A DNA stretch of 64,000 nucleotides. Source: Euryodendron excelsum (taxonomy: Eukaryota; Streptophyta; Magnoliopsida; Ericales; Pentaphylacaceae). This document shows, in pieces, positions 46,890-58,324 of the stretch (positions are counted from its first letter, which is position 1; every line of letters begins with the position of its first letter). The notes under the pieces were generated by a model. That model ran no database searches and had not been told where the DNA came from. It worked only from the letters and a program-made list of their open reading frames with translations. A program made the translations under genes and the position numbers. The stretch spans positions 20,098,501 to 20,162,500 of the forward strand of contig CM065394.1 in NCBI GenBank assembly GCA_033060915.1, read 5' to 3'.

Positions 46890-46897
46890 TATAAATA
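46890..46897 (+). promoter_or_regulatory. TATA box of the antisense PMD gene
   Basis: 'gctagtataaataggagctgg' on the plus strand, 0.5 kb inside the 3' LTR and 1.9 kb upstream of the PMD start codon. The same TATAAATAGGAG recurs at 52416. Confidence 0.55.
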
Positions 46898-48811
46898 GGA
46901 GCTGGAATTCATTTTGCCCCTTGGCAAAATTTTGGAGAGTTTTGTGAGTTCTCTAGTGCTTTGAGATTCTCTTCTTTGGTTGTGGGAGTGCTTGGGACAT
47001 CAAATTCTCTCATTTTGCTTTCACAGAGGTGGCCCACCAAGGTGATTTTATTTGCCTGAATTTTAGTTGGTAATTATTTCTTCGAAGTAGCTGGCCTGAG
47101 GTTGCAAAAAGAAGTTGCGCATATGTAACCGAGGCAGCGTTTTGGCGAGGTAAGTGGAGAGGAGGGGATTTGGGCTTGGCTTGGAAGGAAGTGGTCTTGG
47201 CCCACTTGGAGTTAAGTATTTGACCCATTGGTAAAAGGACAAAGTAGATATGTATATATAGATATATACATGCATATAGATAGATATTATAACTAGATAA
47301 AGGTCAACGAATTACTGAAGTTCATCAGTCGTACGTGGATTGCCAAAATCGCTGAGGATTAAAGCTGCTTGGGCGTGCGAGGTGTCGTCACTGAGGGAGG
47401 GAGCTGCGGAGGCTTTGGGTGCTTTACTGAGGCTCCGCGTGGAGGATTTTCCCAGTGTCTTGCCGAGGTGTCGTGACGAGGGCTTGGCCGAAGCTGTGCG
47501 CCGAGGTGGGGTTGGCCTTGATTCGGGGGTTTGAAGGCAAGTTGTGATCTATGAGGGCTTGGGTTGCAGGGGTTTGGTGGTTTCGCGGTTTTCCACCGAG
47601 GCGCTGTTGGTGTTTTGCCGCTGTTTTGAATTTAGGGAGTTGGGTTTGGCGAGTTGTGTTTTGTTACAGGTTGGGGTTTGCACGCTAGGTGTTTGGCAGG
47701 TTGCTTCAACGAGCTAAGGAGGGGTTGGGGAGGCAACAGGCCGTTGGGTGTTGGCGAGGGGGCGACACGAGCAGTGTGGGCGAGGGGTACACGAGGCTTC
47801 TTGGTGGAGGGGTTGACTGAGGTGACCAAGTCGGATTTTGTTACGCCAAAGCTGGGTCGTCACCGAGGTTAGTGCTGTGTTGCCGAGGTGTCTCCAGCCG
47901 AGGTGGGCGCCGGGTTTCGTCGAGAGTCGTCTTCACTGAGGTTCGTCTTTGCCGAGGTGAAGGTTCCAGCAGGCACTAAAGCAAGTTTCACTGAGGCAGA
48001 GTGGCAGGTGGAGTTACTGCGACATGTGCTGAAGGTGTCGTTTCGTGCCTCCACTGACAGCTCTAGTTGGGTTTCGCGTGGGGTACTGAAGCTGCGGCGA
48101 GCCGTCAAGGCTATAACTCTACCGAGGTGGGTCCTAGTCGAGAGCAAGATTTGACGGGCTATCGAGGTAACCCAGCTCTGCCGTGGTTGGTTTCGTCGAG
48201 TGTTTGGGTTGCTCCACGATTGTCGCCAAAGTCGATCGACGCCCTTTGCTGCAGAGGGTTTCTCCAAGGAGGTGGGGTTGGTCAAAGAGGGTTAGTCGTG
48301 GGCTTGAAGCTACTGGTCCGTTGCGAGAGGGTTCTCGCGCACCAGGTGTTTGAGGAAGTGATTCAATGAGACTGGGTCGAGGGTGTTGGGGTAGGGGGCT
48401 AGCCGAGGCATCGTGGGGAACTAGGCGAGGCAAGCAGCGGAGGGGGGTGGTTGCGGTGACTTGGGCGAGGGGGGGGGGGGTGGTGAGGCCTCAGGCCGAG
48501 GCGTTGGGCGAGTGGGGTGGGCCGAGGGAACTTGGGCGAGGGGGGGCAGCAGAGGGAGCTGGGTAAGGGATTTGTTTGGGTGAGGGAGGCTTGGGCGAGG
48601 GAAGGGAGGTGCCGAGGGAGCCGAGTCAGAGGGCTCGAGCCTACTTGGCGAAAGGAGGGGACTGGGGCATGGGGAGTAGTGGAGGGGGCTGGCCGAGGGG
48701 TTCGTTGGGGAGGCGTTGACCAGTTGGGTGGAGGCGTTGACTGCTTGTGGAGGGGTTGAGCAGAATTGTTGGGCATTTGTTGGGCTTGAACTTTTTCAGT
48801 GATTGCGCCAT
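46898..48811 (+). other. Leader of the antisense PMD gene, rich in CGAGG
   Basis: No domain is recognised. 47380-48770 is strongly G-rich and built on 'cgaggtg / gccgagg', with many short open frames in all registers that differ between strands. It could be a long 5' UTR with an intron, or a decayed first exon. A G run lies at 48469-48480. Confidence 0.45.
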
Positions 48812-51800
48812 ATGGCTAGTCAAAGGCAATCCCGACGTGCTGTTGCCCCTCGTGTGGGGAGGCGTCCAAGCTTGAAGCGGAGTAAAGGCGAAGATCCTCC
48901 ATTTGTTCCTGGGGCTCACCATTGGTATCGAGCCCCGTATTTGAAAGGTGATAGGTTTTGGGATTTGTTTAAGACATTTACTGAACGTGCCCCTCGTCTG
49001 GTGGATGCGGTTTTGTTAGTTCCTGAGGCTGAGCGGGGAGCTGAGGAGTTGATTATGCCGGCCTCAGTGCACCGTTTCTGTGTTGAGCGAGGGGACTTTC
49101 CATACAGTTTTCCTCGCTATGAGGGGTATGTTAACCCGTATAGAGGGATGGATGTGTGGATACGCGAGATTTTGGAGGATGAGACATCGGTGGAGCTATT
49201 ACAGAGGGCTCATATTTTGCATGTTATTCGGAGCTCGTCGGAGTGTTGCATTTCTAGAGACAAGGGTTGGCTATCCACGATCATATCTCGGTGGAGCACC
49301 GACACCCACACTTTTATTACTCATTGGGGTGAGTTATGTCCCACGCTAGAGGATGTCTGTGGGTTGATGCAACTGGAGCTGTTTGGCGAGGTGTCCTTCG
49401 ACAGCTTGGTATTGAGTGGCGAGGAGCAGGCGGCCTTGGATGCTTTGAGGGTGGCCGAGCAGGCGGTGAAGGCTGGGTCGAAGAGTTCTTTTGGTGGTTG
49501 GATCCGCTACTGGTACCGAGATTTGAGGGGTGGTGATGCTAGTGATGGCGAGGCCGGCATTGATGGGCCGGGTTTGAGGAGTCCCCATCATTTGGCTGGG
49601 TTTATTGCTTGTTGGTTGGCGAGACATATTTTTGACGGACCCCCTCAGGATGGGATCAGCTCGAGAGTCTTTCCTCTTGCAGCAGTACTTGCATCGGGGA
49701 GGTCACTGCCCCTTGCCCCTTTATTCCTTGGGACATTGTTTCACCGTCTTGACTTAGTGAAGTCTGCTTCAGCGAGATCGTTGGGGAGATTTGATATTCC
49801 TACCTACATCTCAGCGTCATTCCTGCTTATGTTTTTCTATGAGCGATTCCCTTCTGCTGCTCCGAGACCGAGGCACCGGAATCCGGCGGACGGGAGCGTT
49901 CCGCGTTGTTGGAGGTGGGGAGTCGGTTGCCGCAGCGTTCGTTGGCTGACGTGATTGATGACGAGCGCCAGTTTCAGTTTCAGCCTTATGTTGGCAGTTT
50001 GGAGGGGATAGATCCTTTGGATATATATCCGGGGGAGGCTCAGGCAGTCGGTGTTGACCGGCCCGAGGGATATTCCGGGTTTCAGTTGGTACAGTTGGGT
50101 ATTATGATTCCGTCATTTGTGCCAGCTTTGCATGAGACCGGGAGCTATGCTGTGGAGGTATATAGTACACACCGAGTGGCTCAGCAGTTTGGGTTTGATT
50201 TGGTGGCCCCGCGGCGCATAGAGCCGTTGAGCTTGTCAGGTGCTTGCCAGCGCTTCTTGTTTGGGAGGGTGGATCAGTCTTTTCAAGGGGTTTTAGGGAT
50301 GACTCTTCCCGAGGCCAATAGGGTAGGAGTGGCCAGCGCAGGTTGGAGGTGATTCTGGAAACAGAATCTTGGGGACTTCCATTCCTATGTTCTTACGGAG
50401 CCTGCTGAGCTGTATGTCTCTGCCATTTACTCAGAGGATCATTCTTTATCACTACCTGCGATGAAGGATGTACCGGATGTGGACCGGGGTGAGATATCAT
50501 TTTATGCGAAGCCGACGATCCCTAGATTGGTGGAAGGTGAGGGGTTGCCGGGGCATAGTGGAGAGCGGAGTAGGAAGCGGGCTGCGAGCCATGGAGTGGT
50601 GAGGGGCGTCCCGGCAAAGAAAAAGGTAAGAATTTTTTTTTTTTTTTTTTTTTGGCCATGACTAATACTTTTATTTAACAATAGGTTTCGAAGGAGGCGA
50701 GGGTACCGCGACTTAGCGATGTTGGAGGTTTGCCCACTCCAGTTGACGCTTTGGAGCCGATAGGGGATTTGCTGCAGGATGTGGTGGGGGCGGAGCACGT
50801 AGTATTGGAGGAGGATTGGGCAGGTTCTGGAGATGTAGGATCTGCTTCAGAGGATCGTGTGGGTTCTGTGACTTCTCCTGAGGCTGGCGATTCGGAGTCG
50901 AACGTAGGTGGGTCAGAGGAGGGAGATGGGGATGAGGATTGGACGGCTGAGATTGAGGCCAGACGCAGAGCTGAGCTGGCTGCCATAGGTTTGAGGGAGT
51001 TGCCGCCTCGGTGTTCTACTAGTGTTCATTGCCCTCTCAGTGTATTTCCTTCGAGGAGTGCTACTTCTACCTCTGAGCCCGCTAGTTCGAGGTGCTTTGC
51101 TGTTCCAGCCTTTCCTTCTATTTTTCCATCGTCGGCAGTATCCCCTGCTTCTGGTGCCAGAGTTAGTCAGACAGTTTCTGCCTTGTCATTGAGGGTTATT
51201 CCCGGTGTGCGCCAGACTCCACTTTTCGTAGGCATGTCTTCTGCATCTGTGACGACTGATTCTATTGTGGAGGCCGCTACCGCAGGGTTACCTTCTGTAT
51301 CCATGTCGGTCATTGCATCGTCTTCTGAGCCACGAGAGGATACAGCACTGAGGCCTATAGCGTCAGCGGTGGAGGCGATTACCGTTGCCCCTGTTCCTGG
51401 CACGATTGAGGTTATTCGCGGAGAGGGGGGTACCGTTACACTGCGGGAGGCAGGCGAGGCGGTTGTGCTGTCGCCTACTGTTCTGTTTGCGGAGGTGAGG
51501 CCCGATGTCCATCGTCTCTTGCTCCGAGTTCTGGAGAGCCGGCCTGATACGTTTATGGAGATTGCTCGGAGGGGTGCTTGGTTTCGGAGGACCATCTTGG
51601 AGGCCTTTGGAGATTATTTGGGGGTTCTGGAGAGGACGAGGTTGGGTGATGCTTCGGAGGCGCAGTTAGAGGAGTTGTTGGTTATGGTGGGTGATTTGAG
51701 GTTGACTTCGCTACGTCTTGATTGGCTGGAGCGGCGTATCCAGGCGATGGCGTGGCAAGTGAAGAAGGTTTTGCTTGATAGGGACATAGGGATCGTTGAT

Positions 51801-51941
51801 GAGAAGTTGACTGAGGTCAAACTTATTCTTAAAAAGATGGAGGCAAAGAAGAAATGTATGGAGGAGAGGCGGGCTGAGCTGGGAGAGGGTCCTGAGGGGG
51901 TCTTTAGCATGGATGGGCACGCCGCCCAAGGTATTGTGTGA
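48812..51941 (+). pseudogene. Plant mobile domain (PMD) protein gene, antisense in element E
   Basis: The ATG at 48812 opens 'MASQRQSRRAV'. Residues about 30-350 are a PMD (PF10536): 'LVDAVLLVPEAE', 'STIISRWSTDTHTFITHWGE', 'PTLEDVCGLMQLELFGEV', 'HHLAGFIACWLARHIF'. A one-base shift near 49860 moves to the frame of 49906-50352. A TGA at 50350-50352 (Arg expected) interrupts, then the frame continues to 'GVPAKKK'. A GT-AG intron of 59 bp follows (50626-50684), and a last exon (50685-51941) gives a Ser/Glu-rich linker and a coiled coil (about 51500-51890). PMD proteins of the host (MAIN/MAIL1 type) act in silencing and genome stability; the role of element-borne ones is not known to me. With only two lesions it was recently intact. 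Confidence 0.85.
50626..50684 (+). other. Intron of the antisense PMD gene
   Basis: Donor 'aaaaag|gtaaga', then a T run of about 20, and acceptor 'acaatag|gtttcg'. The reading frame is kept across it. Being an intron on the antisense strand, it can survive retrotransposition because the genomic RNA is the other strand. Confidence 0.75.
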
Positions 51942-52336
51942 GGGTGAGTGTGGGAGTGATTTTTGTAATAATCAGTCTTGATGTAACCCCCCCTTTAATG
52001 TAATAGATCCACCGTTTGGTTCCTCTTACATTTCTTTGTCCATTGTGCTTCTTTAGGAGAGATAGTCTTAGTTGTATGCTTGTTTATCTTAACTACTTTG
52101 ATCTTGTGTAAGCGGTCATGTCTTGTCTTTTGACAGACTGTTGAGTTGTCTCGTCAACACTTTTTTGCAGCAAGTAATCTTGTTAAGGCTTCTCAGAAAC
52201 TTTGCGTAAAGCATTTGCTGTCCATTGATGAGCCTTGTTGAGCTGAGGGTGAGCTTTTCAGTGACCAGTCTCTTCAGTGACTAGTGACTTTTGTTTGTCG
52301 CCTTCTAGCAGGAATTTTCACGTGCTAAGTTAAAAA

Positions 52337-52413
<77 letters not shown>

Positions 52414-53504
52414 GGGTATAAATAGGAGGGGGTAGTATAGTGGTTGAAGTATTGTGGGAGTTTATCTGATCAATTCTTCTCATGGTTGGGTTGTTCATCT
52501 TCAAATATGGAGATGGAGATGTGAGCTTTGGAGTTGGTTTTTATGGGATGGGCGGCGTCGAAAATTGCTGTACCGCAGGGCCCACCTCTATCTCAAAGAG
52601 GGAGGAGGTCTGCAGGGTCGAAGTCTTCGCCTTTGCGGCCCTCTTCCTTCTCCTTCTTTGGAATGAGAGGCGTCGGGGACGCGGAGAGAGCTATGGAGGT
52701 GAGTCGAGGGACGACCATGTCTTGCATCTCCTTAATGCTCTCTGCAAGGGCCGTTTTGGGAGAGCCTCTGGCTATCTTTGTTGGGCTCCTACCTTCCTGT
52801 TGGCATGGAGGAGGAGAGAGAGATGGGTCGGGGGAGTGGCTGGGGCGGCTCTTGTTGCAGTGCTTTGGCTCTTTGGTCTGGTGCTTCAAAGAGCCCTTTT
52901 GGATTGAGAGGTGTCGGGGAGATGCCCAGGCCGTTTTGTGAAGGTGATCCGCTGGAGGGTGTACACTAGGACAAGGCGGCAGAATTGTTGTCACCTGCCT
53001 TGCCCTCGTAGTCCTCGGAGCACACCTTGGAGCGGCCTGGGGTTGAGGTTGTATTTCATTGGAGCGTCTGCTCGTCGTTTGTCGTTGGAGCAGCGAACTA
53101 CCAAAGGAGCATCCTCATCTTAGGGAGACGGCGGGAGCTCCCTAGTTTTTCCAAAGAGTGGACCTTCGAGGAGATGGAAGGCTCCCTCCTTTGACGAGTT
53201 TGTTGTAATAGTTGAGGCCACTGGTACTCGAGCCCTCACTAGTAGTAAGTGAGCAGACGAGTTTGTTGTAATAGTTGTAATTATGAGATCCTCAAAATGC
53301 CGGGGTATGTACTTGTAATTGAGCAGTTAATAAAATATTGGCATCTTCACGTTGAATAAATGTATTGGTAGGAATGCTTCGTGTGAAAACATATTAGGAG
53401 ATAATGGAGATAACTGTAAATGGAATTCATAGTGAATCTTTTGGAGATACATGAAAATTCTGGCGATACATTGGAGATTCATCAAACACAATGTGCGTTT
53501 GTGG
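51942..53504 (+). other. 3' flank of the PMD gene and unassigned frames
   Basis: 51942-52330 looks like 3' UTR ('tgtaataatc..tttaatgtaatag'). After a G run, a TATAAATAGGAG motif (52416-52427) is followed by overlapping open frames on both strands (52454-52994) that I cannot assign. 'gacgagtttgttgtaatagttg' occurs twice (53192 and 53256). Confidence 0.4.
52337..52411. repeat. 75-base G homopolymer
   Basis: An uninterrupted run of G between 'taaaaa' and 'ttgggtataaatagg'. Its length may be an assembly artefact. Confidence 0.9.
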
Positions 53505-54940
53505 TTATGGATAGTATTTCTTAAGCCATTTGGTGTTGATAGGAGACATGAGGCTGTTGGAGCCTGGCTTCGCAATTCTGTAGTATCCATTCTTATTTGC
53601 TTCTTTGATCACAAAAGGACCCTCCCATTTTGGGGAGAATTTGGGAGCCGAAGTACCCCTCGTGACATGTTGGGCTACTCGCAAGACTAGCTCTCCCTCT
53701 TGAAATTGCCGAGGGCGTACGAGGGCGTCGTAGGCTTTAGATATGCGAGCCTGATATGTTTGGAGGTTGGCTCGAGCTTGGTCTCGCCGCTCATCCAACG
53801 CCTCGAGCTCTGCCGGTCTGAGGTCGTTAAGGACCTCACTTCGGAGGGCCATTTGAGCCGAGGGAACCGCTATTTCAACGGGTAGTACAGCCTCGGTGCC
53901 ATAAACCAATGAGAACGGGGTCATCTGGGTGGGTCTTCTTTTGGAAGTTCGATAAGCCCAAAGAGCCATGGGGAGGGCATGGGCCCAATCTTTTTGAAAA
54001 TCTTCTAGTGTTCGACTCAGAATTTTTATGAGGGTTTTATTGGTGGCCTCAGCCTGACCATTGCCTTGAGGGTAGTAGGGTGTCGACTTGTGGTGATTAA
54101 CCTCGTAGGAGGCTAGGAGTTGCCCCACGTGTTGGTTAACAAAGGGGGTGCCATTGTCGGAGAGGATGACCTTAGGAATACCGAATCGACAAATGATACT
54201 TTCCCGAATGAAGTTTGAAACTGTTGCTCCAGTAGCCCTTTTGAGAGGGATGGCTTCCACCCACTTGGTGTAAAGTTCGGTGGCGGTGATTATCCATATA
54301 TGTCCCCGAGAGGGTGGGGTAATAGGCCCTATGAGATCTATGGCCCAAGTGTGGAACGGCCATGGGGTGCCGAGGACGCGGAGATCAACTGCTGGAGTGT
54401 GGATGAGGTCGCCATGCACTTGACAAGCTCGACATCGTTTTGCGTGGGTGAGGGCGTCAGCTTCCATTGTGGGCCAGTTATAGCCAAGGTGGACGAGTTG
54501 CTGGTATAGTTTGGTGCCTCCCTGGTGTTCAGTTTCATGAGTTCGTTTCAGAACTTCTGGATATCTTTTCCATTCAGGCAACGGAGGGGTTGTCCGTTGA
54601 AACCTCGGCGGTAGAGGGACCCCTCATGGATGAAGAATCGAGGGGCTCTCTTTTTTATTAGGGCTGAATCAGTGCGGTTGGCGGGGAGGGATCCTTCCTG
54701 GAGATAGTCCATGTAGGGTTGTCGCCAATCAGTGAAGGCTTCTACAAAGCTGCATTCGGCTTTAGAGGGTTGTTGCTCTTGGCATGCGAGGCATTGGCTT
54801 TGGGCCTCGGTGGCATCCTTCGCCATGGAGGGCCAGTAGTAGCCTTGGCGTTGCAGGCGGCGATAGAGGCTCACCTCACCGGTACCGCAAGACTTTTCAT
54901 GTATGAGATGGAGATTGATCTTTGCTTCCTCAAGGTCCAC
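53505..54940 (-). pseudogene. Integrase of element E with two H2C2 zinc fingers
   Basis: The upstream part (54940-54548) carries a first H2C2-like finger 'HLIHEKSCGTGEVSLYRRL' with 'QCLACQ', then 'EAFTDWRQPYMDYL'. A one-base shift near 54570 leads to the second finger ('RTHETEHQGGTKLY', 'RCRACQ') and the catalytic core with Asp in 'WAIDLIGP', Asp in 'ILSDNGTPF' and Glu in 'NGQAEATNK', all present. The C-terminus ends 'INTKWLKKYYP'. Only the shift breaks it. The doubled finger occurs in other plant Tat-like polyproteins as I recall them. Confidence 0.9.
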
Positions 54941-55039
54941 GCATCGAGCCAGGATTCCTTCTGGTCCACGGTAGTAGAGTACCCCTTGGTATATGGTGAA
55001 GCGCTTGAGCTCGTTAAGGGGGATTTTTCCTTGAGGATT

Positions 55040-57367
55040 CTAGAGTTCTGCTATAATTGGTGCTCGCCAATCTTGAGGATCAGGTTCAGGGAGGATCATG
55101 GCCACTGAGCATGGAAGAGTTCTTTTGAGCACTTCGATTTTTGTAGGTGCCTCACTTACCTCTACCTTGGAGGCAAGGGTGGCAAGGGCATCAGGATGAC
55201 GATTGTTGGACCTGGGAGCATGTTCGATACGAATGGCATCGAACTTGTTCATCAGCCTCTGGGTTATGGTCCTGTAGGAGGCGAGGGTTGGTTCTTTGAT
55301 GGCGTAATCTCCACTCGTCTGTTTGACCACCAGCTTGGAGTCGCCTTTGATGCATAGATGCGTTGCTCCGAGGTTGAGTGCAGCAAGGAGGCCGAGTACG
55401 AGTGCTTCGTATTCAGCCTCGTTGTTGGAGCACGTGAAGTTGAGTTTGTAGGAGAGGTTTATCTCGGAACCTTGTGGTGAGGTTAGGACGATTCCTGCAC
55501 CTCCTCCTTCAGAGGTGGAGGATCCGTTGAAACTAAGAGCCCATTCTCCTTCGGAGGAGGCCATTGCTGCTTGAAAGTCATCTCCTGGGAGTTCTTCAGA
55601 TGGGGGCTCGTATTCTCCGCTCGGGAAGTGGGCTAGGAGGTCAGCTAGGGCTTGACTCTTTACTGCCTTTGGTGCTTTGCAAATGATATCGTACTCGGTA
55701 AGGGAGAGCAACCATCTTGCTGGCCTTCCGGCGAGTGCTGGGCGAGTGAGTAGGAAGTGAATAGGGTCGCATTTGGTTATGAGGTGCACGGTGTAGGCGA
55801 GGAGGTAATGGCGTAGCTTTTGAGCAGCGAAGACGAGGGCGAGACAATGGCGTTCGACCGGGGAGTAACGTGCCTCGGCTCCGTGAACGACTCGGCTGAT
55901 ATAGTATACAGGGCGCTCGAGCCCATCTACTTCTTGGGCCAAGAGTGCGCCGATGGAGCGGGGAGTGGAGGTGATGTAGAGGAGCAAAGGTTTGCCTTGT
56001 TGAGGTGGAGTCATGGTCAGAGGGGACGTCAAGGCCGTCTTGACTTGTTCAAAGGCTTCTTGGTGCTCCTCCTTCCAGAAAAATTTGGTATCCTTCTTGA
56101 GGAGGGAGCTGAAGGGTTGGGTGATTTCTGCCATGGCTGGTATGAATCTTCGGAGGTAGGATGCTCGGCCGAGGAAAGTTCGGAGTTCATCAGGGTTAGT
56201 TGGCCGAGGCATTCCCTTAATGGCGGCCAGCTTTGATGGGTCGGGGTCAATACCGTGGCAATGCACCACACAGCCAAGGAATTTCCCCGTGGTAACACCA
56301 AATGCGCACTTAAGGGGGTTCATTCTTAAGTGATAGCGGCGACATCTTTCGAAGACTCGTTGGAGGTCCTTGAGGTGGTCAGCTTCAATCTTGGATTTGA
56401 CTACGAGGTCATCAATGTAGCATTCGAGGACTTTATGGAACATGTCGTGAAAGATGGCTGTCATTGCCCGCTGGTAAGTGGCCCCGGCGTTCTTGAGACC
56501 AAATGGCATTACAGTGTAAAAGAAATTACCCATTGGAGTTCGAAATGCTGTTTTCAAGGAGTCTTCGGAGGCCATCTTAATCTGGTTGTAGTCGCTGAAG
56601 CCGTCCATGAATGAAAACATATGATGACCTGCAGTTGTATCGACGAGTGTGTCGATATTGGGCAATGGGAATTCATCCTTAGGACAAGATTTGTTTAAAT
56701 CTCGAAAATCGACACACACTCGAATTTGGCCGTTCTTCTTTACCACGGGCACAATGCTTGATAGCCATGTGGGGTGTTGCACAGATTTGATAAATCCGGC
56801 ATCGAGGAGCTTGATCACCTCATCTTTGATTTTGAGTTCGACCTCGGGTTTGTAAAAACGGATCGCTTGTTTAACGGGTCGGGCCGAGGGGAGCACATTG
56901 AGGCGATGCACCGTGACCGAGGGATCTAAGCCTGGCATTTCATCGTAGTTCCAAGCGAACACATCTGAGTACTGGCGGATCAAGGCGACGAGAGAGGCTC
57001 TTTGTTCAGCAGGGAGGTCTTTGCAAATGAAAATTGGCCGCGAGGCCTCATTTGCCGAGGCGAGGTTGAGTTCCTCAAGTTCTTGTTTTTGAAGCCGAGG
57101 ACCGTCTTGGAGGCACTCGGGGGTGATCTTTACTTCTTGGAGTTCAGGAGCCACTTGTTCTGGTGGGGGTATGGAAACCTTTTTCTTCCTCTTTGGGAGC
57201 TTTCTTTTTTGGCTTCGGCTTGACTTCCTTGAGGCGGCCTTCTTAACCAGTTCTGAGAGGGCAAAGCATTCGTGGTAGTTCGGGTCGGAGCCTAGGGGTG
57301 GCACGTCGATGAGTACACATCTTTCTTGTGGGGGGCTAACCTCTGTGTTGAGCGAGGCCTCCCCCAC
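55040..57367 (-). pseudogene. Reverse transcriptase, RNase H and archaeal RNase H of element E
   Basis: A 775-codon open stretch of the polyprotein. RT motifs 'QIRVCVDFRDLNKSCPKDEF', 'FMDGFSDYNQIKM', 'MPFGLKNAGATYQ' and catalytic 'YIDDLVVKSK' are intact. RNase H follows ('RYSPVERHCLALVFAAQKL'), then the archaeal-type RNase H whose first metal ligand is changed ('ALSFNGSST', Asn for Asp) while 'NNEAEYEAL' and 'KGDSKLVV' are kept. It is framed by TGA (57374-57376) upstream and TAG (55040-55042) downstream, both in the same frame as gag, so it was one polyprotein. Confidence 0.93.
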
Positions 57368-57373
57368 ACACCG

Positions 57374-58324
57374 TCATAAGCGGTACACGATCTTGCCGTC
57401 AGCTCGCTGGTAGCGAGTGACTCGGGGAACCTTTTGGTTTGAGCGAGGGAGGTGGTTTTGGCGTGGGCGCTTCCCGGCGGTGGAGGGTTGTGATGGCTCT
57501 TGCTTGGGGATATCCCTCCATTTGGGGATGGCGATACCTCGAGGGGGTGAAGGTTGAGGTTCTTCTTCTAACTGGTCGTAGAAAATGGCGTCAGCCATAT
57601 GAGATTCTTCGGAGCGGAATGGCTTGTCTGATCCCCTAATGGTGGCGACTTCGTTCTTCCAAATGGCTTTAACACATTGATGGTAAGTAGATGGGATGGC
57701 TCCATAGCGATGGAGCCATGTGCGCCCGAGGAGGGCGTGGTAGGTGGTGTCTGCATCTATGACATGAAATTTGGCAGCGGAGTGGATCGGCCCTACTGCT
57801 TCTCAGATATCCCAGCCTCTCGAAGTGTGGAGTATGGGATTATGTTGAGGGAGGCCCCTCCATCCATGAAACCCCGTTGGAACTCGATCCCATTGATTAG
57901 GACCGGGACATAGAGAGGGCGGTTGTGGGGGAATGGTACTTGGCGATCCGCCTCGGTGAAGGTGATGACGAGAGCGTTGTCTCTGAGAGTTCGGCGAACA
58001 GAGCCGCTAATGGCCATGCATTGCTCGCCGTTATCTTCGGCTAGGCGGAGGATGGCCTTGGTAGCTTCAAACCGAGTGGCGTTCGAGAGGTCAAAGCTGT
58101 CGAAAAAGTGTTTGAACTTGGTAGAGTTTTTAGAGGATGGTAGCTCTTCGAATATCGAAATCCGAACAAGTTTGTCGAGAAGGCTCGATGGTTTCAACGG
58201 CAGCAACTTCTTCGAGTTCTTCGTAATGAGATAACATCATGACCGCTTTTCCGTTGTCCTTGTGACGTGGGAGGGGGTCTTTGTGGACGTCCTTCTGGGA
58301 AAGGTCAATTGCGTCATTTTTTAT
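57374..58324 (-). pseudogene. Protease region of element E
   Basis: The minus strand encodes 'RGFMDGGASLNIIPYSTL', the aspartic protease active site in DGG form, in the frame 58206-57793. Upstream and downstream text ('GPIHSAAKFHVID..HALLGRTWLHRYGAI') is in the gag frame, so two compensating shifts (near 58190 and 57800) are present. Confidence 0.8.

Noticed and set aside
48803..48811. Start of the PMD frame three codons before the ATG
   Set aside because: The upstream codon is TTG; the first ATG at 48812 is the reasonable start.
52454..52994. Plus- and minus-strand frames up to 141 codons
   Set aside because: They overlap on opposite strands in a GC-rich stretch and none shows a domain; kept only as an unassigned region.
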